A stretch of 64,000 nucleotides of DNA from Bryobacterales bacterium (GTDB lineage Bacteria > Acidobacteriota > Terriglobia > Bryobacterales > Bryobacteraceae), in the NCBI GenBank assembly GCA_016716385.1, contig JADJWL010000026.1, positions 186,001 through 250,000 of the forward strand, read 5' to 3'. The position numbers were made by a program, and so were the translations under genes. Every line of letters starts with the position of its first letter. Position 1 is the stretch's first letter. The notes beneath the pieces are model-generated. The model did not search any database. It was given only the letters and a program-made list of their open reading frames with translations, and was not told the origin of the DNA. This document shows, piece after piece, positions 9,165 to 16,823 of this stretch.

Positions 9165-10483
9165 TCGAGCAGGCGGCGCGCCAGTTCCAGAGCTTCCTCG
9201 CGCCGCGACACCCGGCTCTCCAGTTGCGCGTCTTCGACTGCCGCCAGCACCTCCCGGAACCGCGGCCCCGGCGCATAGCCCATCGCGATCAGATCCCCGC
9301 CTCGGACCAGCGGCGGAGGGCGCAATTCTTCCGCCTCAAGTTCACCCAGCCTCCGCCGTAGCGCCTCGTAGGTGCCCAGGTTGCGGTGACTCGACAGGCA
9401 ATCCAGCCGGTGGAGCTCCAGCAGTTCCTCGAAGTGAGGCTCGCGCAAGAAGCGCCGCAGGGTGCTCTCGCGCATGCGGGGGACATCGATAAAGCGCAGG
9501 TGTTCGGCGACGAGCGTGTCCACGCGCTGGACGACCGCTCCCGGCGCCCGCAGGCGGGTCAGGATCTCCACGGCGATGCGCGCGCCCACTGTGGCGTGCC
9601 CGTCGAAACGGATGCGCTCCGCCACCCGGAATGTCGGCGGCTTGCCGACATCGTGGAGCAGGATCCCCCAAGCCAGGGATAGCGAGGGGTTCTCCATCGC
9701 TCCGAGCATCAGCAGGGTGTGTGTCCAGACGTCGCCTTCGGGGTGGAACTGGGGCGGTTGCGCCACGCCCCGCATCGCTGCTACTTCCGGCAGGACGGTG
9801 TCGAGCAGCCCAAGTGTATTCAGCCATTCGAAACCCGGACGCGCCCCGCCCTCGGTGAGGATGCGGTCGAGTTCGGCGCGGGTCCGCTCGGGCGCCACCG
9901 TCAACAGTCCCTGCCGGGACTCCTGGATGGCAGTTGCTGTTCGAGGCTCGATGGTGAAGCCCAGCCGCGCCGCGAACCGGACGGCCCGCAGCAGGCGCAG
10001 GTGGTCCTCGGCAAAGCGCGCCGCGGGATCGCCGATGGCGCGAACGACGCCCTGTGCCAGGTCCTGGCGTCCGCCGGCGAAATCGAGAATCTCGCCGGTT
10101 GCCGGGTCGAGGAACAGGGCGTTGATCGTGAAATCGCGACGCAAGGCGTCGGCGCGCGGGTCCGTTTCGAAGCGCACCGAGTCGGGGCGGCGGTGGTCGG
10201 AGTAGGGGCCGTCGCTGCGGAACGTCGCGACCTCGACCCGCGCGTCCCCGCGATGGACGGCGGCGACGCCGAAATGCGCGCCGACCAGGTGGCAGCCCGG
10301 AAACAGCGCCGCCACTTCGCCGGGCCGGGCGTCGGTGGCGATGTCGAAGTCCTCGACCGGACGCCCGAGGAGACGGTCGCGCACGCAGCCGCCCACCAGG
10401 AATGCCTGCCGCCCGTTCCGGCGCAGGACGCGGCATATTTCGTGCGCCAGTTCTTCGTTGCTCACCTGCTCCGATTCTCGCAT
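9149..10483 (-). CDS. cca: CCA tRNA nucleotidyltransferase/poly(A) polymerase family protein with HD domain
   Basis: The 444-residue protein carries the class II nucleotidyltransferase signature LVGGCVRDRLLGRPVEDFDIAT (residues about 29-50, with the metal-binding DxD). It also has RRDFTINALFLDPATG and the motif EDHLRLLRAVRFAARLGF of the tRNA-end binding neck. The C-terminal half contains LLHDVGKP and related histidines of an HD phosphohydrolase domain. It is expected to add or repair the 3' CCA end of tRNA in the cytoplasm. A poly(A) polymerase role cannot be excluded from sequence. It is convergent with the small membrane ORF. Confidence 0.88.
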   Translation of the reverse strand: MRESEQVSNEELAHEICRVLRRNGRQAFLVGGCVRDRLLGRPVEDFDIATDARPGEVAALFPGCHLVGAHFGVAAVHRGDARVEVATFRSDGPYSDHRRPDSVRFETDPRADALRRDFTINALFLDPATGEILDFAGGRQDLAQGVVRAIGDPAARFAEDHLRLLRAVRFAARLGFTIEPRTATAIQESRQGLLTVAPERTRAELDRILTEGGARPGFEWLNTLGLLDTVLPEVAAMRGVAQPPQFHPEGDVWTHTLLMLGAMENPSLSLAWGILLHDVGKPPTFRVAERIRFDGHATVGARIAVEILTRLRAPGAVVQRVDTLVAEHLRFIDVPRMRESTLRRFLREPHFEELLELHRLDCLSSHRNLGTYEALRRRLGELEAEELRPPPLVRGGDLIAMGYAPGPRFREVLAAVEDAQLESRVSRREEALELARRLLDQNGR

Positions 10484-10498
10484 CTGCGTTCAATGGCG

Positions 10499-10504
10499 GA
10501 TAAT
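10499..10504 (+). promoter_or_regulatory. -10-like box immediately before a start codon (possible leaderless promoter)
   Basis: GATAAT lies six bases before the ATG at 10511, and no Shine-Dalgarno intervenes. Transcription starting the usual 7 bases downstream would begin at the start codon itself. The same arrangement recurs at 17868, 27710 and 43208 in this window. Confidence 0.35.
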
Positions 10505-10510
10505 AACTGG

Positions 10511-11434
10511 ATGACAAGGCGGACATGGCTGGCGATGGCGGGTGCGGGGCTGGCGTCGGGTGCCGCCGGCGGGTATCCGGTGCTGATCTTCTCGAAGCAC
10601 CTGCATTGGACCAAAGATTACCGGGAGATGGCACAGGTTGCCCGCGACCTCGGATTCGACGGCATCGATCTGACGGTGCGTCCGGGCGGCCACGTCGAGC
10701 CGGAGCGGGTTGCTGAGGATCTTCCCAAGGCCGTCGAAGCCGCCAGGGCCGCTGGCCTCATCGTGCCGATGATCACGTCGGGGATCGTCGATGCGTCCAC
10801 GCCTCACGCGGAGGTGGTCCTCAAGACCGCCAGCGCCCTCGGCATTCGTGACTACCGCTGGGGGGGGTTCCGGTTCACCCCCGATGGCTCCATCACGAAA
10901 GAACTGGACGCGTTGCAGCCGAAAGTCGCGGCGCTTGAGCAGCTCAACGACCGCTACGGCATGTCGGCGATGTATCACACCCACTCGGGGCCGAATCAGG
11001 TGGGCGCCGCCTTCTGGGACCTGTGGCTCCTGTTGCGCGACCGGAACCCGCGGCGTGTCGGCGTCAACTTCGACATCGGGCACGCAACGATTGAAGGCGG
11101 CTACGGGGACTGGGTCACCAGCCTGCGGCTTCTAGCGCCGTTCGTGCGGGGAACGGCCGTGAAGGACTTCCGCTGGGAACGCAACGCGTCGGGGGCGTGG
11201 CGGCCGCGGTGGTGCCCTATCGGTGAGGGGATGGTCGACTTCCCGCTCTATTTCCGTATGCTGCGCGCGGTCGGATTCCGGGGGCCGCTGCAGCTCCACT
11301 ACGAGTACCCGGAGCTTGGCGGCGCCGACGGGGGACGCAAGCAATTGACGGCGCCGAAGGACCTGGTGCTGGCGGCCATGCGCCGCGACCTGGAAGCGGT
11401 TCGCGGCCTTCTCGTCAAGTCGGGCCTCGGGTAG
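10511..11434 (+). CDS. Tat-exported sugar phosphate isomerase/epimerase-like TIM-barrel protein
   Basis: The protein starts with a twin-arginine leader (MTRRTWLAMAGAGLASGAAGG) and then follows the xylose-isomerase-like TIM-barrel pattern. This includes GFDGIDLTVRPGGHVEP, VPMITSGI, YHTHSG, VNFDIGHATIEGG and a final LHYEYPE, with His, Asp and Glu residues that usually bind a divalent metal. Family members interconvert sugars or inositols, and the substrate cannot be told from sequence. I prefer the ATG at 10511 because it begins the Tat leader. An in-frame ATG at 10493 would add six residues. An aldo/keto reductase with its own Tat-like leader follows 66 bases downstream, suggesting joint sugar metabolism in the periplasm. 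Confidence 0.8.
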   Translation: MTRRTWLAMAGAGLASGAAGGYPVLIFSKHLHWTKDYREMAQVARDLGFDGIDLTVRPGGHVEPERVAEDLPKAVEAARAAGLIVPMITSGIVDASTPHAEVVLKTASALGIRDYRWGGFRFTPDGSITKELDALQPKVAALEQLNDRYGMSAMYHTHSGPNQVGAAFWDLWLLLRDRNPRRVGVNFDIGHATIEGGYGDWVTSLRLLAPFVRGTAVKDFRWERNASGAWRPRWCPIGEGMVDFPLYFRMLRAVGFRGPLQLHYEYPELGGADGGRKQLTAPKDLVLAAMRRDLEAVRGLLVKSGLG

Positions 11435-11500
11435 TGATTTGCGGCCCCAGGCGAATTGAAGTACGCTCGGAAGCGAAACGCGAGAGGAGCCCTAAGACCC

Positions 11501-12466
11501 ATGAGTCTGACACGACGCAGATTTCTCGAAACCACGGCGCTCGCCGGAGCGGCCGCCGGTTGCAAGACGGCCAACGGTAAACTGCCGTCGCGGGTCCTGG
11601 GCAGGACGGGCGCCCGCGTGACCATTTTGGCGATGGGCGGAGGCAGCCGCTTCCTCATGTACAAGGAGGAGGACAAAGCCCTCGAAGCACTCGAACGGGC
11701 CTTCGGTCTGGGCATCGGCTACATGGACACCGCGTACAACTACGGCAACGGTGTCAGCGAGGAGCGGGTCGGCAAGGCGCTCGAAGGACGCCGGAAAGAG
11801 ATCTTCGTCGCCACCAAGATCGGAGCGCGCGATGGAGATGAGGCGCGGCGCATCCTCGAAGGCAGCCTGAAGCGGCTGCGCACCGATCAGGTCGACCTCA
11901 TTCATATTCATTCTCTGACCGACGAAGAAGACCTGGCCAAAGTCGAGGCCAAGGGTGGCGTTCTCGAAACGCTCTACAAGCTGCGTGACGAGAAGATCAC
12001 GCGTTTCATCGGGGTCACCAGCCACACCGATCCCGGCGTGCTGGCGCAGGCGCTGGAACGCCACGATTTCGACTGCACGCAGATGGCGCTGAATGCGGCT
12101 CTGGTCGGTATGACGAGCGGGCGGGGCAAGATGGTGATCAACCCCGACATGAAGCCGAGCTTCGAGTCGATCGCGCTGCCTGTGGCGACGCGCAAGAACC
12201 TCGGCGTGATCGCCATGAAGGTGTACGCGCAAGAAGACCTGATCGGCCAGGCCCCGCTCGACAAACTGCTGGCGTACTCGCTGTCATTGCCCGTGGCGAC
12301 GGCGGTCGTCGGCATGCCGCAGCTTGGCTTCATCGAGGAAAACGTCTCGATGGCGCAGGCGTTCCGGCCTCTGGAGGCTGCTGAGATGAAGTCGCTCTCC
12401 GACGAGTTGTCGAGCCGCAACAAGGCGGCACTCGACCGCCGCTTCAGCCGCCACGCCGACGCTTAG
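11501..12466 (+). CDS. Aldo/keto reductase with Tat-type leader
   Basis: The 321-residue protein begins MSLTRRRFLETTALAGAAAGC, a twin-arginine leader with a Cys at its end that could be lipidated. The rest is an aldo/keto reductase barrel with the likely catalytic set Asp76 and Tyr81 (MDTAYNYG), Lys106 (ATKIG) and His135 or His137 (LIHIHSL). The C-terminal region VVGMPQLGFIEENV is the usual family end. The enzyme would reduce a carbonyl using NADPH. GAGAGGAGC 10-12 bases upstream supports this ATG rather than the in-frame start at 11456. Its stop overlaps the stop of the convergent NYN gene by 3 bases. Confidence 0.88.
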   Translation: MSLTRRRFLETTALAGAAAGCKTANGKLPSRVLGRTGARVTILAMGGGSRFLMYKEEDKALEALERAFGLGIGYMDTAYNYGNGVSEERVGKALEGRRKEIFVATKIGARDGDEARRILEGSLKRLRTDQVDLIHIHSLTDEEDLAKVEAKGGVLETLYKLRDEKITRFIGVTSHTDPGVLAQALERHDFDCTQMALNAALVGMTSGRGKMVINPDMKPSFESIALPVATRKNLGVIAMKVYAQEDLIGQAPLDKLLAYSLSLPVATAVVGMPQLGFIEENVSMAQAFRPLEAAEMKSLSDELSSRNKAALDRRFSRHADA

Positions 12467-13356
12467 ACCGGTACGTCGCCAGGATTCGTTTCGCGCACGT
12501 CGGGGTGGTTCCAGTTGACCAGAATCACCGAGTAGTCGTTTGGTTCGCCCTTGCGCTTCTCGACGCGGATGGCGCCCACGCCGACCAGCGTCTGCACAAG
12601 CGCGCGGCGCTCGAACTCCGCCAGCAGCGGCATCTCGGCGCGGAGCTTGTGCAGGTATGGCGTCATCCAGACTTCGCTCTTGTCGCCAAAGTGCCGCAGC
12701 ATCGCCTCGAGCGCCTGCTTCGTCTCCGGGTCGGCCACACGGTTGACTTCTTCGAAGTGGACTTTCGGTTGCGGTTTCGGCGGAACCGGAACCGGAGCCG
12801 CCGGCCGCGGAGGCTGTGCGGGCCTCGGATCGGGCGCCAGCAGGTGGACTCCGCCGGGCAAAAGCTGCGCCGCGTCGAGGAAGAACTCTTCGCCGACATT
12901 GGTCAGCAGGTCTCCCGACAGCGCACCGCGGAATGAGATCACGCGCACGGTCCGGGCGTGCTTCTTCAGGTGCTGGATGACGGGAATGTAGTCCCGGTCG
13001 CCGGCCACCAGCACGAACGTCCGGATCTCCTGCCTGGTGTAGAGCGTCTCGAGGGCGTCGATGCAGAGGCGCATGTCGGCCGCGTTTTTGTGATCGGTGC
13101 CGAGCACGTTGTGCGCCTCGACCCCGATCAGGTAGAGCGCTCCCTGCGCATTCTGCTCCATCCGCTCGAAATCGGCATAGGCATGGTTGATGATCACCTG
13201 TTCGCCGAACCGCTGCTGCAGCCGGAACCGCAGCTCGCGGATCATCTGGACGACGTAGTCGCCAGGGTCAGACCCGGCATCCAGGTGATTCTTTAAGTAG
13301 TAGAAAATGTTCTCGAAATCGACGAAGAGGGCCGCATACGCCGGCGCTGGCGCCAT
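12463..13356 (-). CDS. NYN-domain (LabA/PIN-like) putative ribonuclease
   Basis: The product (about 297 residues from the ATG at 13356) opens with AALFVDFENIFYYLKNH, the NYN-domain strand with its metal-binding Asp. It continues with NAADMRLCIDAL and FVLVAGDRDYIPVIQHLKKHARTVRVIS, which place the other conserved acidic residues of the PIN-like nuclease fold (roughly residues 5-165). A proline-rich linker (PRPAQPPRPAAPVPVPPKPQPK) leads to a C-terminal domain of about 80 residues that may be a winged-helix or OST-HTH-like module. The family cleaves RNA, but the target is unknown. The frame extends upstream to 13476, but homology begins only at MAPAPAYAAL. Confidence 0.82.
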   Translation of the reverse strand: MAPAPAYAALFVDFENIFYYLKNHLDAGSDPGDYVVQMIRELRFRLQQRFGEQVIINHAYADFERMEQNAQGALYLIGVEAHNVLGTDHKNAADMRLCIDALETLYTRQEIRTFVLVAGDRDYIPVIQHLKKHARTVRVISFRGALSGDLLTNVGEEFFLDAAQLLPGGVHLLAPDPRPAQPPRPAAPVPVPPKPQPKVHFEEVNRVADPETKQALEAMLRHFGDKSEVWMTPYLHKLRAEMPLLAEFERRALVQTLVGVGAIRVEKRKGEPNDYSVILVNWNHPDVRETNPGDVPV

Positions 13357-13408
13357 GAATCGAACGTACCACGGATACGCCGCGCGCCGCCGTGGTACAA
13401 CTGGAGGT

Positions 13409-13765
13409 TTGAAGCTACGGGTGACCAATCCGGACCGCGGGACGACGCTGGCCGACCGGGCCGACATCGCGGACACGAGCGAGAAGCGCCGCCGTGGTCT
13501 GTTGCGCCATGAGAAGCTCGATCCGGGCGAAGGCCTGTGGATCGCTCCCTGCGAGGCGGTCCATAGCTTCGGGATGAAGTTTGCGATCGATGTCCTCTAT
13601 CTCGACCGCAAGAAACGCGTGAAGAAGATTCGCCACACGATGGTCCCGCGGCGCCTCTCCGCGTGCCTGACGGCGTACTCCGTACTCGAACTGCCCGCCG
13701 GAACCGCCGAGGCGACCGGGACCCGTGCAGGCGACCAGCTTGTGTTCGAGAAGTACGACGAATAG
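13409..13765 (+). CDS. DUF192 family protein
   Basis: The core GLLRHEKLDPGEGLWIAPCEAVHSFGMKFAIDVLYLDRKKRVKKI is the DUF192 signature, in which the protein usually has about 110-120 residues. The preceding LRVTNPDRGTTLADRADIADT matches the usual N-terminus. The start is uncertain. TTG 13409 fits the family length but sits only one base after GGAGG, GTG 13421 is an alternative, and ATG 13355 would overlap the divergent NYN start. No signal peptide is present in this form. The function of DUF192 is not established. The gene is divergent from the NYN gene. Confidence 0.75.
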   Translation: MKLRVTNPDRGTTLADRADIADTSEKRRRGLLRHEKLDPGEGLWIAPCEAVHSFGMKFAIDVLYLDRKKRVKKIRHTMVPRRLSACLTAYSVLELPAGTAEATGTRAGDQLVFEKYDE

Positions 13766-13863
13766 GCACTGCGATCTCCCGCCGCAGCCTGCTATCCTGG
13801 CCAGTCATCCGGCGCGAAAAAGCGGTACGATAATATCGGCAGTGATGTCATATCATCTGTGAT

Positions 13864-14286
13864 GTGAGATTCGTGCTGGACACTGACGTGGTGGTCGCAG
13901 CGATGCGGAGTCCATCCGGTGCTTCCGCCGCAATCCTTCGGACAGCGCGCGAAGGAGCGGTGACGCTGCTGATGACCGTGCCGCTTGAGATGAAGTACGA
14001 AGCGGTATGCCGCCGGCCGGAACACCGCTTAGCGGCGGGTCTGTCTGGGCGCCGGGTGGATATTTTCTTGGATGCCGTGATCGCCATGGCCGAGCCGGTG
14101 GAGACGCATTTCCTTTGGCGGCCACAGTTACGGGATCCAAACGACGAACTGGTGCTGGAAGCGGCGATCAATGGCCGGGCCGACATCTTGACGACGTTCA
14201 ATCTGAAGGACTTTGGAATCGTTGCGGCGCGATTCGGCGTGGCGGTTCTCCGTCCGCGAGAAGCGTTAGTGAGGATCAGGACATGA
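13864..14286 (+). CDS. PIN-domain toxin of a type II toxin-antitoxin pair (VapC-like)
   Basis: The 140-residue protein starts at a GTG and has the PIN pattern: FVLDTDVVVAAM with Asp6 and Asp8, a second acidic site near Glu46, and RDPNDELVLEAAINGRADILTTFNLKDF carrying Asp91, Asp94 and Asp107. This matches the PIN subfamily annotated as a putative toxin component (RNase active on RNA). Its stop codon overlaps the ATG of the downstream small helical gene (ATGA, 14283-14286), so the toxin is encoded first. A -10-like GATAAT (13829-13834) and a short GATG/CATC inverted repeat (13844-13857) precede it and could form an autoregulated promoter. Confidence 0.82.
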   Translation: MRFVLDTDVVVAAMRSPSGASAAILRTAREGAVTLLMTVPLEMKYEAVCRRPEHRLAAGLSGRRVDIFLDAVIAMAEPVETHFLWRPQLRDPNDELVLEAAINGRADILTTFNLKDFGIVAARFGVAVLRPREALVRIRT

Positions 14287-14579
14287 AAGAAACGCGCACG
14301 TATCCGTTGCGGTTGCCGCGATCGCTCAAAGAGGCGGCTGAGCGGCTGAGCCGGGAAGACCGGACCAGCCTGAACCAGTTCGTCGTGACCGCGGTGGCGG
14401 AGAAGGTCTCGGCGATGCAGACGGCAGAGTACTTTTCAGAGCGGCGTGCGCGGGCGGATTTCGCCGCTTTCGACAAGATCATGCGACGGCAGGGCGGATC
14501 CGCACCGCGCGAGGACGACACGGTACCCGACAGCAAGCCCCGTGCCCGCCGCGCAAGGCAGCCGGCGCGTCCGAAGTAG
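14283..14579 (+). CDS. Putative antitoxin, ribbon-helix-helix type
   Basis: This 98-residue protein starts inside the stop codon of the PIN toxin. Residues 1-45 (YPLRLPRSLKEAAERLSREDRTSLNQFVVTAVAEKV, split here as a strand plus two helices) match the ribbon-helix-helix fold used by many antitoxins and their promoter-binding domains. The middle part (YFSERRARADFAAFDKIMRR) could be the toxin-neutralising helix. The C-terminus is very basic (RARRARQPARPK). It should bind the PIN toxin and repress the operon. Placing the antitoxin second is the less common order. Confidence 0.75.
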   Translation: MKETRTYPLRLPRSLKEAAERLSREDRTSLNQFVVTAVAEKVSAMQTAEYFSERRARADFAAFDKIMRRQGGSAPREDDTVPDSKPRARRARQPARPK

Positions 14580-14585
14580 GCCCCG

Positions 14586-15065
14586 CTACGGTTTCCCGGC
14601 GCGGCGGTAGCGATACTCGCTGACCGCCTCTTCGCCGCCCTGTGGCCGCTCCAAGGTGGCGACCAGTTCATCCCCTTCCAGGCGGTACGTCAGCTTCGCC
14701 GGAGCCAGGCGATCGTCGAAACGGCGGAGCACCAGCAGTCCGGCCGAGACCTCCTCGACGGCCCAGCGCATCGGTTTCTCCCGGTCTTCCAGGGCCAGCA
14801 GGCCTGCGCGGAAGTGGCGCAGATACACGACGGCTCCGCCGATGCTGTCTTCGGCCGAGAACAGCTCGAAGAAGACGACCCGTCCCTCCTGAAGCATGCG
14901 GAACATTCCTGTCATGTTCCCCTGCTCCGGCGCCGTCCAGACTTCTTCGATCACTGCTCCGCCGCGCTCGGCCCGCCAGTGGCCGGCAAGCCACCCGAGG
15001 TCCGCCACGACCGGCTCGGCCCACAGAGCCGGCGCGGCAAGGAGTACGCAAAACCATCGTTTCAT
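14586..15065 (-). CDS. Secreted DUF6265-type protein
   Basis: The 159-residue product begins with a signal peptide (MKRWFCVLLAAPALWAEP). It continues with LGWLAGHWRAERGGAVIEEVWTAPEQGNMTGMFRM, which matches the DUF6265 pattern of a WLAGxW core followed by a beta-rich lipocalin-like body. The exact role is unknown. Its ATG overlaps the stop of the upstream IscU-like gene in an ATGA (15062-15065), so the two are coupled. The frame continues upstream to 15332, but the signal peptide fixes the start at 15065. Confidence 0.75.
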   Translation of the reverse strand: MKRWFCVLLAAPALWAEPVVADLGWLAGHWRAERGGAVIEEVWTAPEQGNMTGMFRMLQEGRVVFFELFSAEDSIGGAVVYLRHFRAGLLALEDREKPMRWAVEEVSAGLLVLRRFDDRLAPAKLTYRLEGDELVATLERPQGGEEAVSEYRYRRAGKP

Positions 15066-15427
15066 TGGGGGTCTCCAGCGGTCTTCAGCAGGACTTTCAC
15101 GCCGTCGAGGCACAGCCGGGCGGCGTGCCGGGACTCGGCCGCAAGGCCGCCGACGGCCTCTTCGATCTCTTCCGCCGTCAGCCGAGCCGCCTCCGCGGCA
15201 GTCCGTCCGGTCAGCCACTCGGTCACCGCGCTGCCGGTGGCGATGGACGCCGTGCAACCCCGCGTGCGGTAGGCGGCCTCGGCGATCCGTCCGTTCTCGA
15301 ACCGCGCGGACAGCCGGAAAATATCTCCGCACACCGGATTCGACACTTCGACTGTCACGGCTGGGGGCGGCAATTCCCCCACGTGCCTTGGATTCCTGAA
15401 ATGATCCAGCAGCTTCTCGGCGAGCAT
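15062..15427 (-). CDS. IscU/NifU-like iron-sulfur cluster scaffold
   Basis: The 121-residue protein begins LLDHFRNPRHVGEL and keeps the three scaffold cysteines: Cys33 in NPVCGD, Cys58 in RTRGCTASIATGSAVTEWL, and Cys106 in RHAARLCLDGVKVLL. Asp35 beside the first cysteine is also conserved. It would hold a nascent [2Fe-2S] cluster in the cytoplasm for transfer to apoproteins. No cysteine desulfurase gene is adjacent, so its sulfur donor is encoded elsewhere. It is coupled to the downstream DUF6265 gene and diverges from the thioredoxin-like gene at 15459. Confidence 0.9.
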   Translation of the reverse strand: MLAEKLLDHFRNPRHVGELPPPAVTVEVSNPVCGDIFRLSARFENGRIAEAAYRTRGCTASIATGSAVTEWLTGRTAAEAARLTAEEIEEAVGGLAAESRHAARLCLDGVKVLLKTAGDPQ

Positions 15428-15458
15428 TTGTGCTCCAATAGTACCTCAGCCAGGCACG

Positions 15459-16415
15459 ATGAAACTCGATTCCCGTTCTGTTCGCTGCCCGGATTTTCAG
15501 GAGCTTTCGCCCGCCAATTGGCTCAACTCATCGCCGCTTGCGATGGGGGAGCTGCGCGGGCGCGTCGTGCTCGTCGATTTCTGGGATTACACCTGCATCA
15601 ATTGCATCCGGTCGCTCGCCTACATCCGTGGGTGGCAGGAGCGCTACGCCGCTTCCGGGCTCACGGTCATCGGCGTTCACACTCCGGAGTTCGCCTTCGC
15701 GCGCGATGCCGCCGCCGTGCGGCGCGGTCTAGACGAACTGCGCGTCACCTACCCGGTCGTTCTCGATAACGACACCCGGATCTGGAAGGCGTTCGCCAAC
15801 CGAGCCTGGCCCTCCCGCTACCTCGTCGACGGTTCCGGATACCTCCGGCACCGCCGGTCGGGCGAAGGCGGCTATCAGGAGACGGAGCGCGCCATTCGCC
15901 ACTTGCTTGGACAAGACGAGGATGACACGCCGCTGATTGCCGAAGCGGCTGTCCCCAGTGACGAGGCGACGCCGGAGCTGTATCTCGGGTGGAAGCGCGG
16001 TCAGCCCGCCAACGAAGGAGGATTCGCCGCCGAGCAGTGCTCCCGGTACGATCTGCCCGACCACCTGACGCTGTTTGACGACGGCGTGGAACTCGGCGGC
16101 CTCTGGGTGTCGCGCGAGGAATACTGCCAGGTGGCCGGTTCCGGCCCGGACGATCCCTCGCGGCTCCGTGTCAACTATTGCGCCCGCGGCGTGCACCTGG
16201 TGGCGGCTCCCGCCGACGATGGCCTGCCCGGACGCCTCGGCATCACCGCGGCGCCCGAGCTCTACGGAGACGACGTCCAGCAGGGAGGCTTCATCGACGT
16301 CACCCGGCCCAGGCTCTACTCGCTGATTACCTGCGAGGAGAATCACCTCGGGATGTTCGAACTGGTGAGCGCTTCGCGCGGGCTCCGCCTGTACGCGCTT
16401 TCGTTCACGCCATGA
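15459..16415 (+). CDS. Thioredoxin-like redox protein with C-terminal DipZ-type domain
   Basis: Residues 25-160 form a TlpA/thioredoxin domain with the redox motif Cys46-Ile-Asn-Cys49 in VDFWDYTCINCIRS, followed by VIGVHTPEFAFARD and a YPVVLDND strand. The remaining 150 residues (ATPELYLGWKRGQ onward) resemble the beta-rich C-terminal region attached to thioredoxin in DipZ-type proteins. No signal peptide is visible, so the protein may act in the cytoplasm despite its family's usual location. It is translationally coupled to the Nudix gene (ATGA at 16412-16415), which links it with protection against oxidative damage. Confidence 0.85.
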   Translation: MKLDSRSVRCPDFQELSPANWLNSSPLAMGELRGRVVLVDFWDYTCINCIRSLAYIRGWQERYAASGLTVIGVHTPEFAFARDAAAVRRGLDELRVTYPVVLDNDTRIWKAFANRAWPSRYLVDGSGYLRHRRSGEGGYQETERAIRHLLGQDEDDTPLIAEAAVPSDEATPELYLGWKRGQPANEGGFAAEQCSRYDLPDHLTLFDDGVELGGLWVSREEYCQVAGSGPDDPSRLRVNYCARGVHLVAAPADDGLPGRLGITAAPELYGDDVQQGGFIDVTRPRLYSLITCEENHLGMFELVSASRGLRLYALSFTP

Positions 16416-16813
16416 CGACGGTCGCCGCCGGCATCCTGCGCCGCAACGGGGAGGTTTTGATCTGCCGCCGCGCCCCGGGCTCCTCCCATGCGGGAAAGTG
16501 GGAGTTCCCCGGGGGGAAGGTGGATGGAGCCGAAACACCAGCAGAAGCGCTCGTGCGCGAACTGGACGAAGAACTCGGCATCGTGGCGTCAGGGCTCGCC
16601 GAGATCGACAGGTACCCGTTCGCCTACCCCGGCCGTGTGCCGATCCTGCTGGTCTTCTTCGACGTCGGGTCGTTTTCCGGGGAGCCCGAGAACCGGGTAT
16701 TCGGCGAGATCCGGTGGGCGCGGCCGGAGACCTTCGGTCAGTTCGATTTCCTCGAAGGCGACGCACCACTCCTGCTGAGCCACTTCGGCATCCGCCCGCC
16801 GGGCATGGCATGA
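16412..16813 (+). CDS. Nudix hydrolase, MutT-like
   Basis: The 133-residue enzyme has an intact Nudix box beginning at Gly41 (GKVDGAETPAEALVRELDEE followed by LGI). That satisfies the GX5EX7REUXEEXGU pattern, with the metal-binding glutamates in place. The short single-domain layout, the N-terminal GILRRNGEVLICRR and the aromatic C-terminus match MutT-type pyrophosphatases that remove oxidised nucleoside triphosphates such as 8-oxo-dGTP. Other nucleoside diphosphate derivatives remain possible substrates. The start overlaps the stop of the thioredoxin-like gene, and the di-haem peroxidase gene follows after 10 bases. Confidence 0.88.
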   Translation: MTTVAAGILRRNGEVLICRRAPGSSHAGKWEFPGGKVDGAETPAEALVRELDEELGIVASGLAEIDRYPFAYPGRVPILLVFFDVGSFSGEPENRVFGEIRWARPETFGQFDFLEGDAPLLLSHFGIRPPGMA

Positions 16814-16823
16814 TGAAAGGGAT

